64,000 nt of DNA from Acidobacteriota bacterium (lineage in GTDB: Bacteria > Acidobacteriota > Blastocatellia > Pyrinomonadales > Pyrinomonadaceae). The stretch spans positions 186,001 through 250,000 of the forward strand of contig JAHBSJ010000003.1 in the NCBI GenBank assembly GCA_019639155.1, in the 5' to 3' direction. The position numbers and the translations under genes are program-made. Shown piece by piece: positions 49,537 to 59,023 of this stretch; position 1 is the first letter of the stretch; each line of letters starts with the position of its first letter. Below the pieces are notes generated by a model. The model was given only the letters and a program-made list of their open reading frames with translations. It was not told the DNA's origin and did no database searches.

Positions 49537-51114
49537 CTATTTTCCGCGTCTTTGCGCAACAGTGAAGGTTCCGCTGCCGATCTTGACCACGGCCGATCGA
49601 CTTATGGTTCGATTGACGCCCACACGAAATTTTACCGTTGATTTCCCCGATCCCGTGCTTTCAGAGGCTATATGTACCCAATTCGCGCCGGATCTGACCG
49701 AATAATCACAAAACTGCGGTGCGGAGACGCTAATCTCAAACCAACCGCCTTTGGTCGGGGCAACGATCTCAGTGCTGCTCGGTTCAAAAGTGCAAACGAC
49801 CGGTTCATTTAAGGCACGGCTTACATTCAATCGCCCGCCGGCACGGTTGAAGCCCGTGAAAGCCGGAAACTGATCGACCGTCTTCATCAACGTGGCCTTT
49901 AGAGATAGGGCTGATAATGACGGATCGAACGCAGCAAGTAATGCCGCTGCTCCCGCAACATGAGGAGTTGACATTGAAGTGCCGCTTTTCGTGCCGTAAC
50001 TGCTGTTTGTCGTGTGAACAGTACTGTAGATCAGGGAACCGGGAGCTGCGAGGTCGACCGAGTTCGCTCCGTAATTGTACCGGCGATTATCGTCCTGGTC
50101 GGAGCCGCCGACCGCCAAAATGCTCGCGCTGTCGTAGCTCGCTGGGAAAAAAGGTATTCCGTCGTTATTTGTCCCGCTGTTGCCGGCAGCAAAAACATTG
50201 AGTATGTCAGCGTCTCCCATGGCGTCGATAGCTTCTTTGGTCGCTTGGTCGTAGCCGCATGCCTCGTCGCAGCCGCCGTATGAATTGTTCGTCACACGGA
50301 TGTTCACGCCGCGCAGCTTCAACAGGCGTACATAGTTATAAGCGTTGATCAGCATCGCAGACGTTGTTCCGGTGCCGGTCGAATTGTAGATCTTGATCGG
50401 AATGATCTTCAGGTTCCAATTTACACCGACGATCCCTATCGCATTGTTGCCAACCGCACCGATGGTACCGCCAACGTGCGTACCGTGGCCGTGTTCATCA
50501 GACGGGTCGTTGTCGTCAAAAAAGAAGTCCCAGCCATTTACGTCATCAACGAATCCGTTACCGTCATCATCTACGCCATTACCCGGGATCTCGCCCGGAT
50601 TCACCCAGATGTTCGCAGCGAGGTCTTCGTGGGTCAGACGCATGCCGGTGTCGATATTTGCAACGACAACTGACGAACTGCCGGTAGTCAGATCCCAAGC
50701 AGCAGGGGCAGAGATCTTTGTGAGGCCGTAAAGGCCCGAGTGGCTGAACAGCGGGTCGTTCGGTATGAGCTGCGGATAGTAATAGAAATTTGGCTGTGCG
50801 GCGACGACATGAACCGAGCGGGAATATGTTCTTACTGAATCTTCGACGGAAGTTCCCGGCTTTAGTTTCAAACGAGCCCATCCGATGTCACCGAGGGTTT
50901 CCGCCACATTTGCACCGGAGCGTCTGTTCAATTGTCTGACGGCTTCATTCTCGACCGGGTGAGCGAATTTGACCAGAATCTCGTCCGACGCGAAAGCGGG
51001 TCGTTTTTCGGTCTGAGCATGGAACGCCTGCACTCCAAAAAACAGAGCGGCGACCGCGAAAAATAGCGAGTAGAAATTGAAACGTCTGCCCGGCATAAAT
51101 GAAAGAAGGGGCAA
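49537..51114 (-). CDS. Secreted subtilisin-like protease with BACON domain
   Basis: A 525-residue S8 protease. The signal peptide spans about 1-33. A fervidolysin-like propeptide follows (ASDEILVKFAHPV). The catalytic triad is D155 (ANIDTGM), H210 (HGHGTHVGG) and S380 (GTSMSTPHVAG), with the oxyanion Asn312 in FAAGNSG. GNGVDDDGNGFVDDVNGWDF is a likely calcium site. The C-terminal 90 residues have the BACON pattern (CDYSVRSGANWVHI, SRSAVVKIGSGTFTVAQ), a putative carbohydrate- or surface-binding domain. The start may instead be the ATG at 51096. Confidence 0.95.
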   Translation of the reverse strand: MPLLSFMPGRRFNFYSLFFAVAALFFGVQAFHAQTEKRPAFASDEILVKFAHPVENEAVRQLNRRSGANVAETLGDIGWARLKLKPGTSVEDSVRTYSRSVHVVAAQPNFYYYPQLIPNDPLFSHSGLYGLTKISAPAAWDLTTGSSSVVVANIDTGMRLTHEDLAANIWVNPGEIPGNGVDDDGNGFVDDVNGWDFFFDDNDPSDEHGHGTHVGGTIGAVGNNAIGIVGVNWNLKIIPIKIYNSTGTGTTSAMLINAYNYVRLLKLRGVNIRVTNNSYGGCDEACGYDQATKEAIDAMGDADILNVFAAGNSGTNNDGIPFFPASYDSASILAVGGSDQDDNRRYNYGANSVDLAAPGSLIYSTVHTTNSSYGTKSGTSMSTPHVAGAAALLAAFDPSLSALSLKATLMKTVDQFPAFTGFNRAGGRLNVSRALNEPVVCTFEPSSTEIVAPTKGGWFEISVSAPQFCDYSVRSGANWVHIASESTGSGKSTVKFRVGVNRTISRSAVVKIGSGTFTVAQRRGK

Positions 51115-51142
51115 AACAGAGGGGAATTGTTTAGATATTAAG

Positions 51143-51219
51143 TGGGGCGGCTAGAGGGATTCGAACCCTCGACATCCTGAACCACAATCAGGCGCTCTAA
51201 CCGCTGAACTATAGCCGCC
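51143..51219 (-). tRNA. tRNA-His (GTG), CCA encoded
   Basis: A full cloverleaf. The anticodon arm CCTGA-TTGTGGT-TCAGG has anticodon GTG. The T-loop is GTTCGAATC. The acceptor arm has the extra G at -1 facing C73, the identity element for histidyl-tRNA synthetase. The terminal CCA is encoded at 51143-51145. Confidence 0.95.
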
Positions 51220-51255
51220 ACATTATCAATCGAGGATTGGCCTCGGTTCGATCCT

Positions 51256-51329
51256 CGCCCCCGGCAGGACTCGAACCTGCGACCCACAGCTTAGAAGGCT
51301 GTTGCTCTATCCAGCTGAGCTACGGGAGC
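51256..51329 (-). tRNA. tRNA-Arg (TCT)
   Basis: The cloverleaf has acceptor stem GCTCCCG/CGGGGGC, D-arm AGCTCAGCTGGATAGAGC, anticodon loop CTTCTAA with anticodon TCT, and T-loop GGTTCGAGTCC. CCA is not encoded. It reads AGA codons (and AGG by wobble). It is 36 bp from tRNA-His, in the same direction. Confidence 0.95.
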
Positions 51330-51368
51330 ACAACAAAGCAACTTTTGATGTTATCGACTGCCGCCCGT

Positions 51369-51491
51369 TTAGTCAAACAATTTCGCGATGTAGATCGCGG
51401 TCATTGCTACAAGACCGAATGAAAGCGGCAACGTGTTCAGCAACAGCATCCAGGCGGCCTCTCGCCGAAATGTGAATCTGAAAAAACGCAT
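51369..51491 (-). CDS. 40-residue membrane mini-protein downstream of cmk
   Basis: A short gene starting at the ATG at 51491, 3 bp after the cmk stop. It encodes MRFFRFTFRREAAWMLLLNT, then LPLSFGLVAMTAIYIAKLFD. A basic N-terminus precedes one hydrophobic helix of about 22 residues, and a short charged tail follows. This layout suggests a single-pass membrane peptide. The tight spacing to cmk supports real translation; no ribosome-binding site other than cmk coupling is seen. I recognise no family, and function is unknown. Confidence 0.55.
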   Translation of the reverse strand: MRFFRFTFRREAAWMLLLNTLPLSFGLVAMTAIYIAKLFD

Positions 51492-51494
51492 TTA

Positions 51495-52154
51495 CTACTG
51501 CTCAATGTGCCGCAGCATAATGTCGAAAACCTCGTCGAGGCTGAGGTCGCTGGTGTCGATCTTAATTGCACCGTCTGCCCTGACGAGCGGCGAATCTTTT
51601 CGAGTGCTGTCGCGGCGGTCGCGTTCGATGATCTCTGTCAGGGTCTTTTCGTATGTCGTCTCGCGGCCTTTGGCGTTGTCTTCTTCAAAACGCCGTCTTG
51701 CTCGTGCCTCTGTTTTTGCGGTCAGAAAAAACTTTACGTCGGCATTCGGGAATACCACGCTGCCGATGTCGCGGCCTTCGAGCACACAGCCATTCGGTGC
51801 TGATTCGCCGATCGAACGCTGCAGTTCGACCATACGCTGGCGGACGCCGGAGATCGTAGAAACTACCGATGCAGCATGAGCCGCATCGGGCGTTCGGATC
51901 GTTGCTGAAACGTCTTCACCGTCCAGCGATACGAGTAAGTTGTCAGGTTCGCCCTCGAGCTCGATATGTGCTCGATTTACAGCACTGACGACGCGTTCCT
52001 GATCGTCCAATGATATACCGGCATTGGTCGCGGCCATCGCTGCCGCACGGTACATCGCTCCGGTGTCGAGGTACAAAAGTCCCAGCCGTTTGGCGAGCAT
52101 TTTGCCGAGTGTGGATTTGCCCGCTCCGCTGGGGCCGTCAATGGCTATTATCAT
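51495..52154 (-). CDS. cmk: Cytidylate kinase
   Basis: A 219-residue nucleoside monophosphate kinase that phosphorylates CMP and dCMP. The P-loop is AIDGPSGAGKSTLGKMLA. YLDTGAMYRAAA is the CMP-binding segment. The family-specific VLEGRDIGSVVFPNADVKFFLTA and the LID-region Arg in RDRRDSTRKDSPL are present. The ATG overlaps the glycerophosphodiesterase stop by 4 bp. The 40-residue mini-protein gene follows. Confidence 0.96.
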   Translation of the reverse strand: MIIAIDGPSGAGKSTLGKMLAKRLGLLYLDTGAMYRAAAMAATNAGISLDDQERVVSAVNRAHIELEGEPDNLLVSLDGEDVSATIRTPDAAHAASVVSTISGVRQRMVELQRSIGESAPNGCVLEGRDIGSVVFPNADVKFFLTAKTEARARRRFEEDNAKGRETTYEKTLTEIIERDRRDSTRKDSPLVRADGAIKIDTSDLSLDEVFDIMLRHIEQ

Positions 52155-53050
52155 TTTCTAAAAACCTGAACGGCGCGGTCGGGATAATCTGAAATTATAC
52201 CGTCGATGTCGAATTTTGCCATTTTTTCAAGGTCGGCGATCTCGTTGACCGTCCACGGTACGATACGCATACCTTTTTCACGACAAAAGCGGATCAATTC
52301 TTCATTTACAAGCGAAAAATTCGGACTGTATGTATTCGGCGTGAAGCCTAATTTATCGATATTCGCCTGCGGCGGGCCGGCGGCCGAAACGAGCAGTGCG
52401 AGCGGCATATTGGGTGCGATCTCCTTGACCGCCTGTAATGCTCGAACGTCAAACGACTGAATGATCGAGCGGCCGTCGATCTTCTGTTTCGTAATGACAT
52501 CGACGACGAGCTTTGCGAATTCGGCCGGCTCGGGATGGAAAAGACGATCACCCTTTGGATCAGATTTGATCTCGATGTTGTAGCGCACGGGCGGCAGCTT
52601 CTTGCTCTTAGCGTGTGATTCCGCTTTCTTGATCACATCCTCCAGCAGCGGTTTTACAGCCTTTTCCTTGCGTTGTTGCGAAAACTCGGGATTGCCGATG
52701 CTGCCGACATCGTATCGCACGACCTGCGAATACTTCATCTGATAGATGATGTGTTCGCGTTCGATCTCCTTCGGTATCCGTTGGCCTGTCGGGTCGAGCG
52801 ATATGGCTGAGGAAAACCAAGGTTCATGCGAAACGACCACCTTTTTATCGCTTGAGATCACTACGTCCATTTCCAACGTGTCTGCACCTTGGTCAAGAGC
52901 GAGAAGGAACGACGGAATGGTATTTTCAGGAACATATCCGCGAGCACCGCGGTGCCCCTCGATCGAAACCTTGCGTTGGGTAGGAAAGGAATGTTCCGGG
53001 ATCGGGAAACCGAGGAGCGAGAAAAGCAAAAGCGCCGATAGTATCTTCAT
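52151..53050 (-). CDS. Glycerophosphodiester phosphodiesterase
   Basis: A 299-residue exported GDPD. The signal peptide is MKILSALLLFSLLGFPIPEH. The catalytic motif is IEGHRGARGYVPENT (H33, R34 and E42 region). Glu and Asp in LEMDVVISSDKKVVVSHEP bind Ca2+/Mg2+, and the second His is in that segment. IEIKSDPKG and the C-terminal TVNEIADLEKMAKFDIDGIISDYPD are typical. It hydrolyses deacylated phospholipids in the periplasm. It overlaps cmk by 4 bp. Confidence 0.94.
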   Translation of the reverse strand: MKILSALLLFSLLGFPIPEHSFPTQRKVSIEGHRGARGYVPENTIPSFLLALDQGADTLEMDVVISSDKKVVVSHEPWFSSAISLDPTGQRIPKEIEREHIIYQMKYSQVVRYDVGSIGNPEFSQQRKEKAVKPLLEDVIKKAESHAKSKKLPPVRYNIEIKSDPKGDRLFHPEPAEFAKLVVDVITKQKIDGRSIIQSFDVRALQAVKEIAPNMPLALLVSAAGPPQANIDKLGFTPNTYSPNFSLVNEELIRFCREKGMRIVPWTVNEIADLEKMAKFDIDGIISDYPDRAVQVFRK

Positions 53051-53060
53051 TTTATATTCC

Positions 53061-54101
53061 CTACGGCTGTTGAACCGCGGCCTTTTTCATTGAATTCAGT
53101 GTTTTGTCGATATCTGTTCCTGAAACGTCGCAATGGGTAACCATTCTGATCCTGCTGCCGAATGAAATTGCCATAATTTCATCATTGCGGAGCGAATCAC
53201 ATATCGCTTCCGCCGGCTTTCCGGTTCCCGCGACATCAAAAATGACGATGTTTGTTACCACACTTTCGACGTCAATATCAATGCCGGGAATATCTGCAAG
53301 CCCAAACGCAAGCCTTTTTGCAATGTCGTGATCTACATGCAGGCGATCTGGCGACTCATCGAGAGCCATCAGCCCCGCAGCAGCCAAAATACCGATCTGC
53401 CGCATTCCGCCGCCAAAACGCTTTCTCCATGTTCTGGCTTCGCTTATGAATTCTTTCGATCCCAGAAGGATCGATCCTGCCGGAGCTCCGAGGCCCTTTG
53501 AAAGACAGAATTGTACGCTGTCGCATTTGCGCGTGAGGTCAGCGACAGATTCGTTCAGTGCGATCGATGCATTGAATATGCGTGCGCCGTCCATATGGAC
53601 CGGAATGCCGAGTGCGTGTGCACGTTCGCAGATTTCGGAGCAGTGTTCGGCCGTCATCACGCTGCCGCCCGCGAAATTGTGGGAATTTTCAAGGCAGATC
53701 AAGCCGGTCGGACACGAATAATACGGCTGGTCGATATGCAAAGCGGTTTCGATCTCGTCCCATGTCAGATGGCCGCAGCCGTTGCCGCTGCGGACCGTCC
53801 GCAGCATCACACCGGAAACAACCGCCGGCGTGCCCATCTCGTAATTGAAGATATGACCGCGTTCCTCAATAACGACTTCGTCTCCGGGTTTTGTATGCAG
53901 TTTGACCGCGATCTGATTGCCCATCGAACCAGTCGGGACGAATAATGCGGCTTCTTTTTCAAAAACTTCAGCGGCGCGTTCCTGCAAACGGTTTACGGTC
54001 GGATCCTCGCCGTAAACGTCGTCGCCGACCTCAGCCGCGGCCATTGCCCGCCGCATCGCTTCGGTCGGCTTTGTTACGGTATCACTGCGGAGGTCTATCA
54101 C
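53061..54101 (-). CDS. ltaE: Low-specificity L-threonine aldolase
   Basis: A 346-residue PLP enzyme splitting threonine/allo-threonine to glycine and acetaldehyde. It starts at GTG 54101, overlapping the DUF2911 gene stop by 4 bp (GTGA), and the family N-terminus is [36 protein letters not shown], and the PLP-binding Lys in [17 protein letters not shown], are visible. [10 protein letters not shown] carries the catalytic Asp. The longer frame from 54170 adds non-homologous residues, so I reject it. Confidence 0.95.
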   Translation of the reverse strand: MIDLRSDTVTKPTEAMRRAMAAAEVGDDVYGEDPTVNRLQERAAEVFEKEAALFVPTGSMGNQIAVKLHTKPGDEVVIEERGHIFNYEMGTPAVVSGVMLRTVRSGNGCGHLTWDEIETALHIDQPYYSCPTGLICLENSHNFAGGSVMTAEHCSEICERAHALGIPVHMDGARIFNASIALNESVADLTRKCDSVQFCLSKGLGAPAGSILLGSKEFISEARTWRKRFGGGMRQIGILAAAGLMALDESPDRLHVDHDIAKRLAFGLADIPGIDIDVESVVTNIVIFDVAGTGKPAEAICDSLRNDEIMAISFGSRIRMVTHCDVSGTDIDKTLNSMKKAAVQQP

Positions 54102-54967
54102 TTTTTGATCAAATCCCAGAACTGCTGTGTCTGCTCGACGTAGTTTGCGTTGTTGGCCTCTTTTGCCCACGCGTTTGCTTCGGCGATCACTTTCAAAGCT
54201 TCGTCCTTCTTCCCGGCTTTGTGCAGAATACGTGCACGCAGAAGGCCGAATCGCGAATTTTTCGGACTTTTTTCGAGGGCGGTCATGATCCAGCTTTGGG
54301 CCTGATCCAGGTCTTTGTCGTTATGAAGATTGTATTCAGCGGCGAGGAAATAGTTCATCGCGCTCATGCCGCCTTCGGCTTTCTCGAGTTCAGCGATCTG
54401 CTGGCTGATACGCGAATCGACGTCAAATTCGATCTTGAATTTGACCTCGGTATTCTCCCACGACAGTGTAAGGTTCGCGGAAGTTGTCATTATGTCCGTG
54501 AACGCTATGGTAAACGTTTCGACAAATCCCGCAGTTTTCGCCGGTTTGACCTTGAATCGAAAAACGTCCTCTTCCTGCCTATAAACGTCGCCCGCCAGCG
54601 AACGATGCCGCAGGTTCGAATGAATGATCATCGTCCACTCTTTTTCGCCGGGTATCGAGTAAAGCGCGTATGTTCCGGCTTTCAGCGGATTTCCTGCGAT
54701 CTTGACGTCCTCGGTGAACGTCAGCTTTGTCGAGGCGTTCGCTCCTGTTCGCCAGATCTCGCCGAACGGGACGAGTTCACCAAAGACCTTTCGTCCCTTA
54801 GCGCTCGGGCGAGCGTAACTGAGTTTAACTTGGGTCAATGCAAGCTCCTGAGTGACCTCTGCCAGAGGACTCAAAACAGGCACTTTCAGAGCAGGCTGCT
54901 GTTGTGCCTGGGCAAATACACCGATAGAGAAAATGAGAGCAAGAATAAAAGAAATACTAAAATTCAC
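54098..54967 (-). CDS. Secreted DUF2911 protein with TPR-like tail
   Basis: A 289-residue exported protein. The signal peptide is about 1-20 ([12 protein letters not shown]). DUF2911 spans about 30-175: [45 protein letters not shown] and [23 protein letters not shown]. The C-terminal 110 residues are helical with TPR-like repeats ([41 protein letters not shown]). The role of DUF2911 is unknown. The gene overlaps ltaE by 4 bp. Confidence 0.9.
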   Translation of the reverse strand: MNFSISFILALIFSIGVFAQAQQQPALKVPVLSPLAEVTQELALTQVKLSYARPSAKGRKVFGELVPFGEIWRTGANASTKLTFTEDVKIAGNPLKAGTYALYSIPGEKEWTMIIHSNLRHRSLAGDVYRQEEDVFRFKVKPAKTAGFVETFTIAFTDIMTTSANLTLSWENTEVKFKIEFDVDSRISQQIAELEKAEGGMSAMNYFLAAEYNLHNDKDLDQAQSWIMTALEKSPKNSRFGLLRARILHKAGKKDEALKVIAEANAWAKEANNANYVEQTQQFWDLIKK

Positions 54968-54992
54968 CTACTACCTCCGTAAAGATCTTTAT

Positions 54993-55901
54993 TTATCTGA
55001 CGCCTGCAACAAACTCGTCCATGTTCCAGCCGGAGCGCCTCGCACCCGCCTGATATGCGGATTCGAGAAAATTCAAAACATCATCGTCGGGGGCCTTGCT
55101 CATTCGAACGTCATCGTACATCAGCAAAGCCAAATGGGAGCCGTTAGCTTCCTGCCACGTCGCAGCGGCAGGAGAGAGCGGTTCATCGGCCAATCCCAAC
55201 GGCTCGGGTGCAGTATATGAGTAGAACGCCGGATCTGGAACATTGTCGTCACCGAACCAAAATCCAAAACTGGTAACCTCGTGCGAATATGCTTCGCGTT
55301 CAACCTGATTGGCTTCCTCGCGAACAGTGACGCGCTTGCCCGAAAATCGTGTTAGAGCAAGGTCGAAACTATGCCAGAACATATGTACCGGCGTAGATTT
55401 TCCTAGAAAGCGGCCTCGGAATTCATTAAATATGCGGTCAACTGTCAGGAGTGTACGATGAGCTTTTTCGATGAACTCCCGGTCGTAGGAACAATTGGCC
55501 GTGTCCTCGGGGAACGGCGTTGTAGATGGAGCTTCGTAAGGCGTCGGGCGGATAGTTGCTACGATGCCGAGCTTTGAAAGGTTAGCCATTACGCTGTGAT
55601 AAAAATCTGCCACAGAAAGCCCGTCGTAGAGAGCGAAATTTTCTATCCGTCCGTCGCCGGTTCTGATGACCAGTTTGTGTTCGCGAAGATCGAATTCTAT
55701 CTCAAAACTTCCATACCTGCAGGGAATTGTGTGGGTAGAAAGCCCGCGCGGAGTAACGTACAGCGGAACGTGCCACCAGTGATTCAGCTTTGGATGCAGG
55801 CCGAGCCGGATCTTGCCGACGATCTGACAATACAGATGAAGCGTATTCTTTGTCGGCTTCCAGGCCGCCAACGGGATTTCCGGGAAATTTTCATTCATCA
55901 T
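54993..55901 (-). CDS. DUF5996 family protein
   Basis: A 302-residue cytoplasmic protein of the DUF5996 family. Landmarks are PLAAWKPTKNTLHLYCQIVGKIRLGLHPKLNHWWHVPLYVTPRGLSTHTIP near the N-terminus, FELDLREHKLVI-like strands, VHMFWHSFDLALTRFSG, and the C-terminal DDDVLNFLESAYQAGARRSGWNMDEF. Several Trp and His residues are conserved in the family. Function is unknown. I chose the ATG at 55901; a TTG at 55913 or the ATG at 55898 are alternatives. Confidence 0.88.
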   Translation of the reverse strand: MMNENFPEIPLAAWKPTKNTLHLYCQIVGKIRLGLHPKLNHWWHVPLYVTPRGLSTHTIPCRYGSFEIEFDLREHKLVIRTGDGRIENFALYDGLSVADFYHSVMANLSKLGIVATIRPTPYEAPSTTPFPEDTANCSYDREFIEKAHRTLLTVDRIFNEFRGRFLGKSTPVHMFWHSFDLALTRFSGKRVTVREEANQVEREAYSHEVTSFGFWFGDDNVPDPAFYSYTAPEPLGLADEPLSPAAATWQEANGSHLALLMYDDVRMSKAPDDDVLNFLESAYQAGARRSGWNMDEFVAGVR

Positions 55902-55946
55902 CGTAATGCTCAATCGATCTGCGCCGTGCTCGGCCGCGTTCTCCGA

Positions 55947-56393
55947 TCAACGATAATCAGCTTCAATAGCTGAGATCTTTCTGACACGGGTTGCGTGGCG
56001 GCCGCCTTCGAAATCGGTCGTGAACCACGCCTTTACGATATCCGGAATTGTGCCCTTTGGCGTTGTTCTGGAGCCGATCGCAAGCACGTTTGCATCGTTG
56101 TGCAACCGTGCCAGTTGTGCAGTTTCTTCATTCCAAGCTACGGCTGCACGAATTCCCTGTACCTTGTTCGCAGAGATCGCCATACCCGTTCCGGAACCGC
56201 AGACTAAAATGCCTTCGTCGTACTCGCCGCGGGCCACCGCTTCTGCGACCTTGCGTGCGAAATCCGGGTAGTCCACAGAATCCGCCGAATTTGTTCCCAT
56301 ATCCGTGTATTCGACACCGATCTCATCGAGAACTTCTTTGATGTTCTCCTTTTCCTCGTAGCCGGCGTGGTCGGCAGCGATCGCAACTTTCAT
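55947..56393 (-). CDS. rpiB: Ribose-5-phosphate isomerase B
   Basis: A 148-residue RpiB/LacAB family enzyme that interconverts ribose 5-phosphate and ribulose 5-phosphate. It has IAADHAGYEEKENI, the catalytic Cys in GILVCGSGTGMAISANKVQGIRAA, and the HNDANVLAIGSR segment. The length is normal. It stands as a minus-strand gene between DUF5996 and the PD40 protein. The 140 bp upstream hold no gene I can support. Confidence 0.95.
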   Translation of the reverse strand: MKVAIAADHAGYEEKENIKEVLDEIGVEYTDMGTNSADSVDYPDFARKVAEAVARGEYDEGILVCGSGTGMAISANKVQGIRAAVAWNEETAQLARLHNDANVLAIGSRTTPKGTIPDIVKAWFTTDFEGGRHATRVRKISAIEADYR

Positions 56394-56533
56394 AATTCGA
56401 TTCTACGCCGAAATCCGTTTGTTACAAATTTCTTCCGATGCAGAAGCGGCTGCAGGAGCCGAGGAATATCCAAGGTCCATCGCGCTGTCTACCCTAAAGA
56501 CACCATTTTCTGCACGCCGGATCTTTACCAGGC

Positions 56534-57475
56534 TCAATGCGAGACACGCGGCTTCAGAAAAACCGGAGCTTGGTGGTATTTAAAGGTACTTAGCTCTGTG
56601 ACTCTGCTGACCTTCTTTGTCCGGAAGTTCATTAACATGACGTCGTAGCGTCCCGTTTCGTTGTTTCGGCTGTCAAATACCAACCATTCACCATCCGGAC
56701 TCCAGTCATGCCAGCCTTCATCGATCAATAGGTCTGTCAGTTTCCATTGTTTCTTGCCGTCGGGAGAAACAGCGTAGATGCTCTGCTTGCCGTTTTGATT
56801 GGACTGATAGCTTATGAAATCGTACTTCGTGTTCCATTTCGGAGGCCCTGCCTTGTAACTGAACTCCTTTGCCATCGGATCATCGGGAGGGTAAGATGTC
56901 AGTTTCGTGCCCCCTGTTCCGTCATCATTCATTATATGGACCTCCTCGAATTCTGAACGGTCGGTCCTGTCTTTTTTGTAAACATAGACTATCTTCTTGC
57001 CGTCCGGAGAATAAGTTGGATCGCGGAACGCAGCTTTCGGCTCATTGGTCAAACGACGAAAGTGGCCCGTGCGGCGGTCAATCACAAAAAGTTGAAACCT
57101 CACCCGCTGATCGATACGCCCGGAAACAACAATTTCCTCACCGTCGGATCTAGATCCCATCCACGAGTCTTCAAGTTGCAGGTTCGATACCTTTCGGACA
57201 TTTGATCCGTCGGCGTCTGATTCGTAAAGAAAATAGCATCTCTTGCAAGCGCCGCGGTCGCTGATGAAAAGCAGCTTGCCCGGGATTGTATGATAGATCC
57301 ATGCAACATCCCTATCATTCGTGACGTTTTTGAATTCGTTACCATCAAGTCGAGAAACGAACACCTCGTAGTCATCGGCCTTTTGATCCTTCAAAATATT
57401 GTAGGCAACGCGTTCCGGCGGGGACTGTGCAATTGATGAAATAACGGCTGAAACGATCAAAACTGCAACTCTCAT
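56534..57475 (-). CDS. Exported PD40/TolB-like beta-propeller protein
   Basis: A 313-residue protein. The N-terminus MRVAVLIVSAVISSIAQ is a short signal. Six PD40-type units follow, with the pattern YSPDGKKIVYVYKKD, SPDGEWLVFDSR, and DGKK...LTDLL (WD40-like TolB propeller). No enzymatic domain is present. Related proteins in Acidobacteria are periplasmic and of unknown ligand. I chose the ATG at 57475, where the signal starts; the longer frame reads into the divergent gene. It is divergent from the trypsin-TPR gene by 77 bp. Confidence 0.88.
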   Translation of the reverse strand: MRVAVLIVSAVISSIAQSPPERVAYNILKDQKADDYEVFVSRLDGNEFKNVTNDRDVAWIYHTIPGKLLFISDRGACKRCYFLYESDADGSNVRKVSNLQLEDSWMGSRSDGEEIVVSGRIDQRVRFQLFVIDRRTGHFRRLTNEPKAAFRDPTYSPDGKKIVYVYKKDRTDRSEFEEVHIMNDDGTGGTKLTSYPPDDPMAKEFSYKAGPPKWNTKYDFISYQSNQNGKQSIYAVSPDGKKQWKLTDLLIDEGWHDWSPDGEWLVFDSRNNETGRYDVMLMNFRTKKVSRVTELSTFKYHQAPVFLKPRVSH

Positions 57476-57552
57476 GACATTTTCCCTATCCGAAGAACCG
57501 ATTTGTCGGCGTGCGTCCCTCGGAATATAATCCTTGTAATCGCCGAATATAG

Positions 57553-58989
57553 ATGAGTTGTCTTCGAAAAACAATCCTTTTGGTGCTATTGCCATTATTC
57601 GCAGGGACAGAAGACGTTCTTTCGCAAGAGTATTTGCCTGAACTTGTTCGGCGTATCAAGCCGTCCGCGGTTGCTATCGAAACATACGACAGCCGCGATA
57701 CTACGCTTTCACGCGGCAGCGGATTCTTTGTGGCGCCGGATCGAATCATTACAAATCGCCACGTCATCGATCGAGCGGCGCGTGCCGAGGTGCATTTGCA
57801 GAACGGCCGAAAGTTTCCGGTTCGCGGCGTTTTGGCAGTTGACGGTGAGGGCGACCTTGCACTGCTTCGTGTCGAGGTGCCGCGGGATATGGCCATCCCG
57901 CTGCCGATCATAATGTCGGTTCCTCAGGAAGGCCAAGCGATCGTAGTTGTCGGCAATCCTTTGGGGCTGGAAGGCAGCGTTTCGAACGGCATCGTTTCGG
58001 CGGTCCGCGAGATCGCGGGATATGGACGAATCATTCAGATCACTGCGCCGATCAGCCCGGGTTCGTCGGGCTCGCCGGTCGTGAATATGATGGGACAGGT
58101 CATCGGCGTGGCCACCCTGCAGGCGGCCGAAGGACAGAGTCTGAATTTCGCCGTGCCGTCCGAACGCATTTTTCAGATGCGTGTAGGTGAGGTGCAGTCA
58201 TTTGCTTCACTTGCGGCCGAAACACAAAGGAACAAGCGTTCGGCGGCGGAGCGATCATACTTGCAGGGACTTGCACAGCTGTCGCGAGACGATTACGCAC
58301 GTGCGCTGCCTTTTTTTGAAAAGGCGGCGGAGATCGATCCGAATTACGCGGAGGCATGGTATCAGGCAGGTTTCTGTTACGGGATTTTGGGGCGGCACGC
58401 CGATTCGCTACGGGCGTCAAAACAGGCGGCCCGTTTGCGTCCCGATTGGGCGGCGGTTTATATCAATATCGGTGCGTCAAGCTTTGCGCTGGGACAATTT
58501 CGTGAAGCTGCCGACGCGTATCGGCAGGTTTTGCGATATGACGAGGACAACTACGAAGCGCATTTTTCGCTTGGGTTGACCTTCGGCAAACTCAACAGAG
58601 CGGACGAGGAGATACTCGCGTATCGCCGCGTTATCGCTCTGAAGCCTGACCACAGCGGAGCGATGGAAAAGCTCGGTTCTGCTTTGTTTCAGAAGCGCAG
58701 GTTTGCCGAGGCGGCCGCGGTATATGAAGAACTTCGGGCATACAAACCGGACGGTAGAACTTACAATTCCCTGGGTGAATGTTATTTTGAGCTGAATCGA
58801 TTCGATGAAAGCATCGATGCTTTTAACAGTGCGCTTGGCTATTTCCCGGACTTTGATCAGGCAAGATTCAACCTAGGACGTGCCTACCTAAAGGCCGGGA
58901 ATCGCGAAATGGCACAGGCTCAGTACGAGATCTTGAAAAACTCTCGCTCGGAATGGGCGGACAGGTTATATGTTCTGTTGAATCCATGA
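57553..58989 (+). CDS. Secreted trypsin-like protease fused to TPR repeats
   Basis: A 478-residue protein. The signal peptide spans about 1-24. The protease domain (about 30-205) is HtrA/DegP-like with triad H70 (TNRHVID), D101 (GEGDLALLRV) and S172 (PGSSGSPVV), all intact. There is no PDZ domain. Residues about 230-475 form roughly six TPR units instead (ALPFFEKAAEIDPNYAEAWYQAGFCYGILG and following). The TPR tail may recruit substrates or partners. It likely acts in the periplasm. Confidence 0.93.
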   Translation: MSCLRKTILLVLLPLFAGTEDVLSQEYLPELVRRIKPSAVAIETYDSRDTTLSRGSGFFVAPDRIITNRHVIDRAARAEVHLQNGRKFPVRGVLAVDGEGDLALLRVEVPRDMAIPLPIIMSVPQEGQAIVVVGNPLGLEGSVSNGIVSAVREIAGYGRIIQITAPISPGSSGSPVVNMMGQVIGVATLQAAEGQSLNFAVPSERIFQMRVGEVQSFASLAAETQRNKRSAAERSYLQGLAQLSRDDYARALPFFEKAAEIDPNYAEAWYQAGFCYGILGRHADSLRASKQAARLRPDWAAVYINIGASSFALGQFREAADAYRQVLRYDEDNYEAHFSLGLTFGKLNRADEEILAYRRVIALKPDHSGAMEKLGSALFQKRRFAEAAAVYEELRAYKPDGRTYNSLGECYFELNRFDESIDAFNSALGYFPDFDQARFNLGRAYLKAGNREMAQAQYEILKNSRSEWADRLYVLLNP

Positions 58990-59023
58990 CCCAACTTTAC
59001 AAATTGCAAATAGGAGAAAAGGT

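Noticed and set aside
56394..56533. Short minus-strand frame between rpiB and the PD40 gene
   Set aside because: About 45 codons are open but there is no ATG or ribosome-binding site, and the product resembles nothing.
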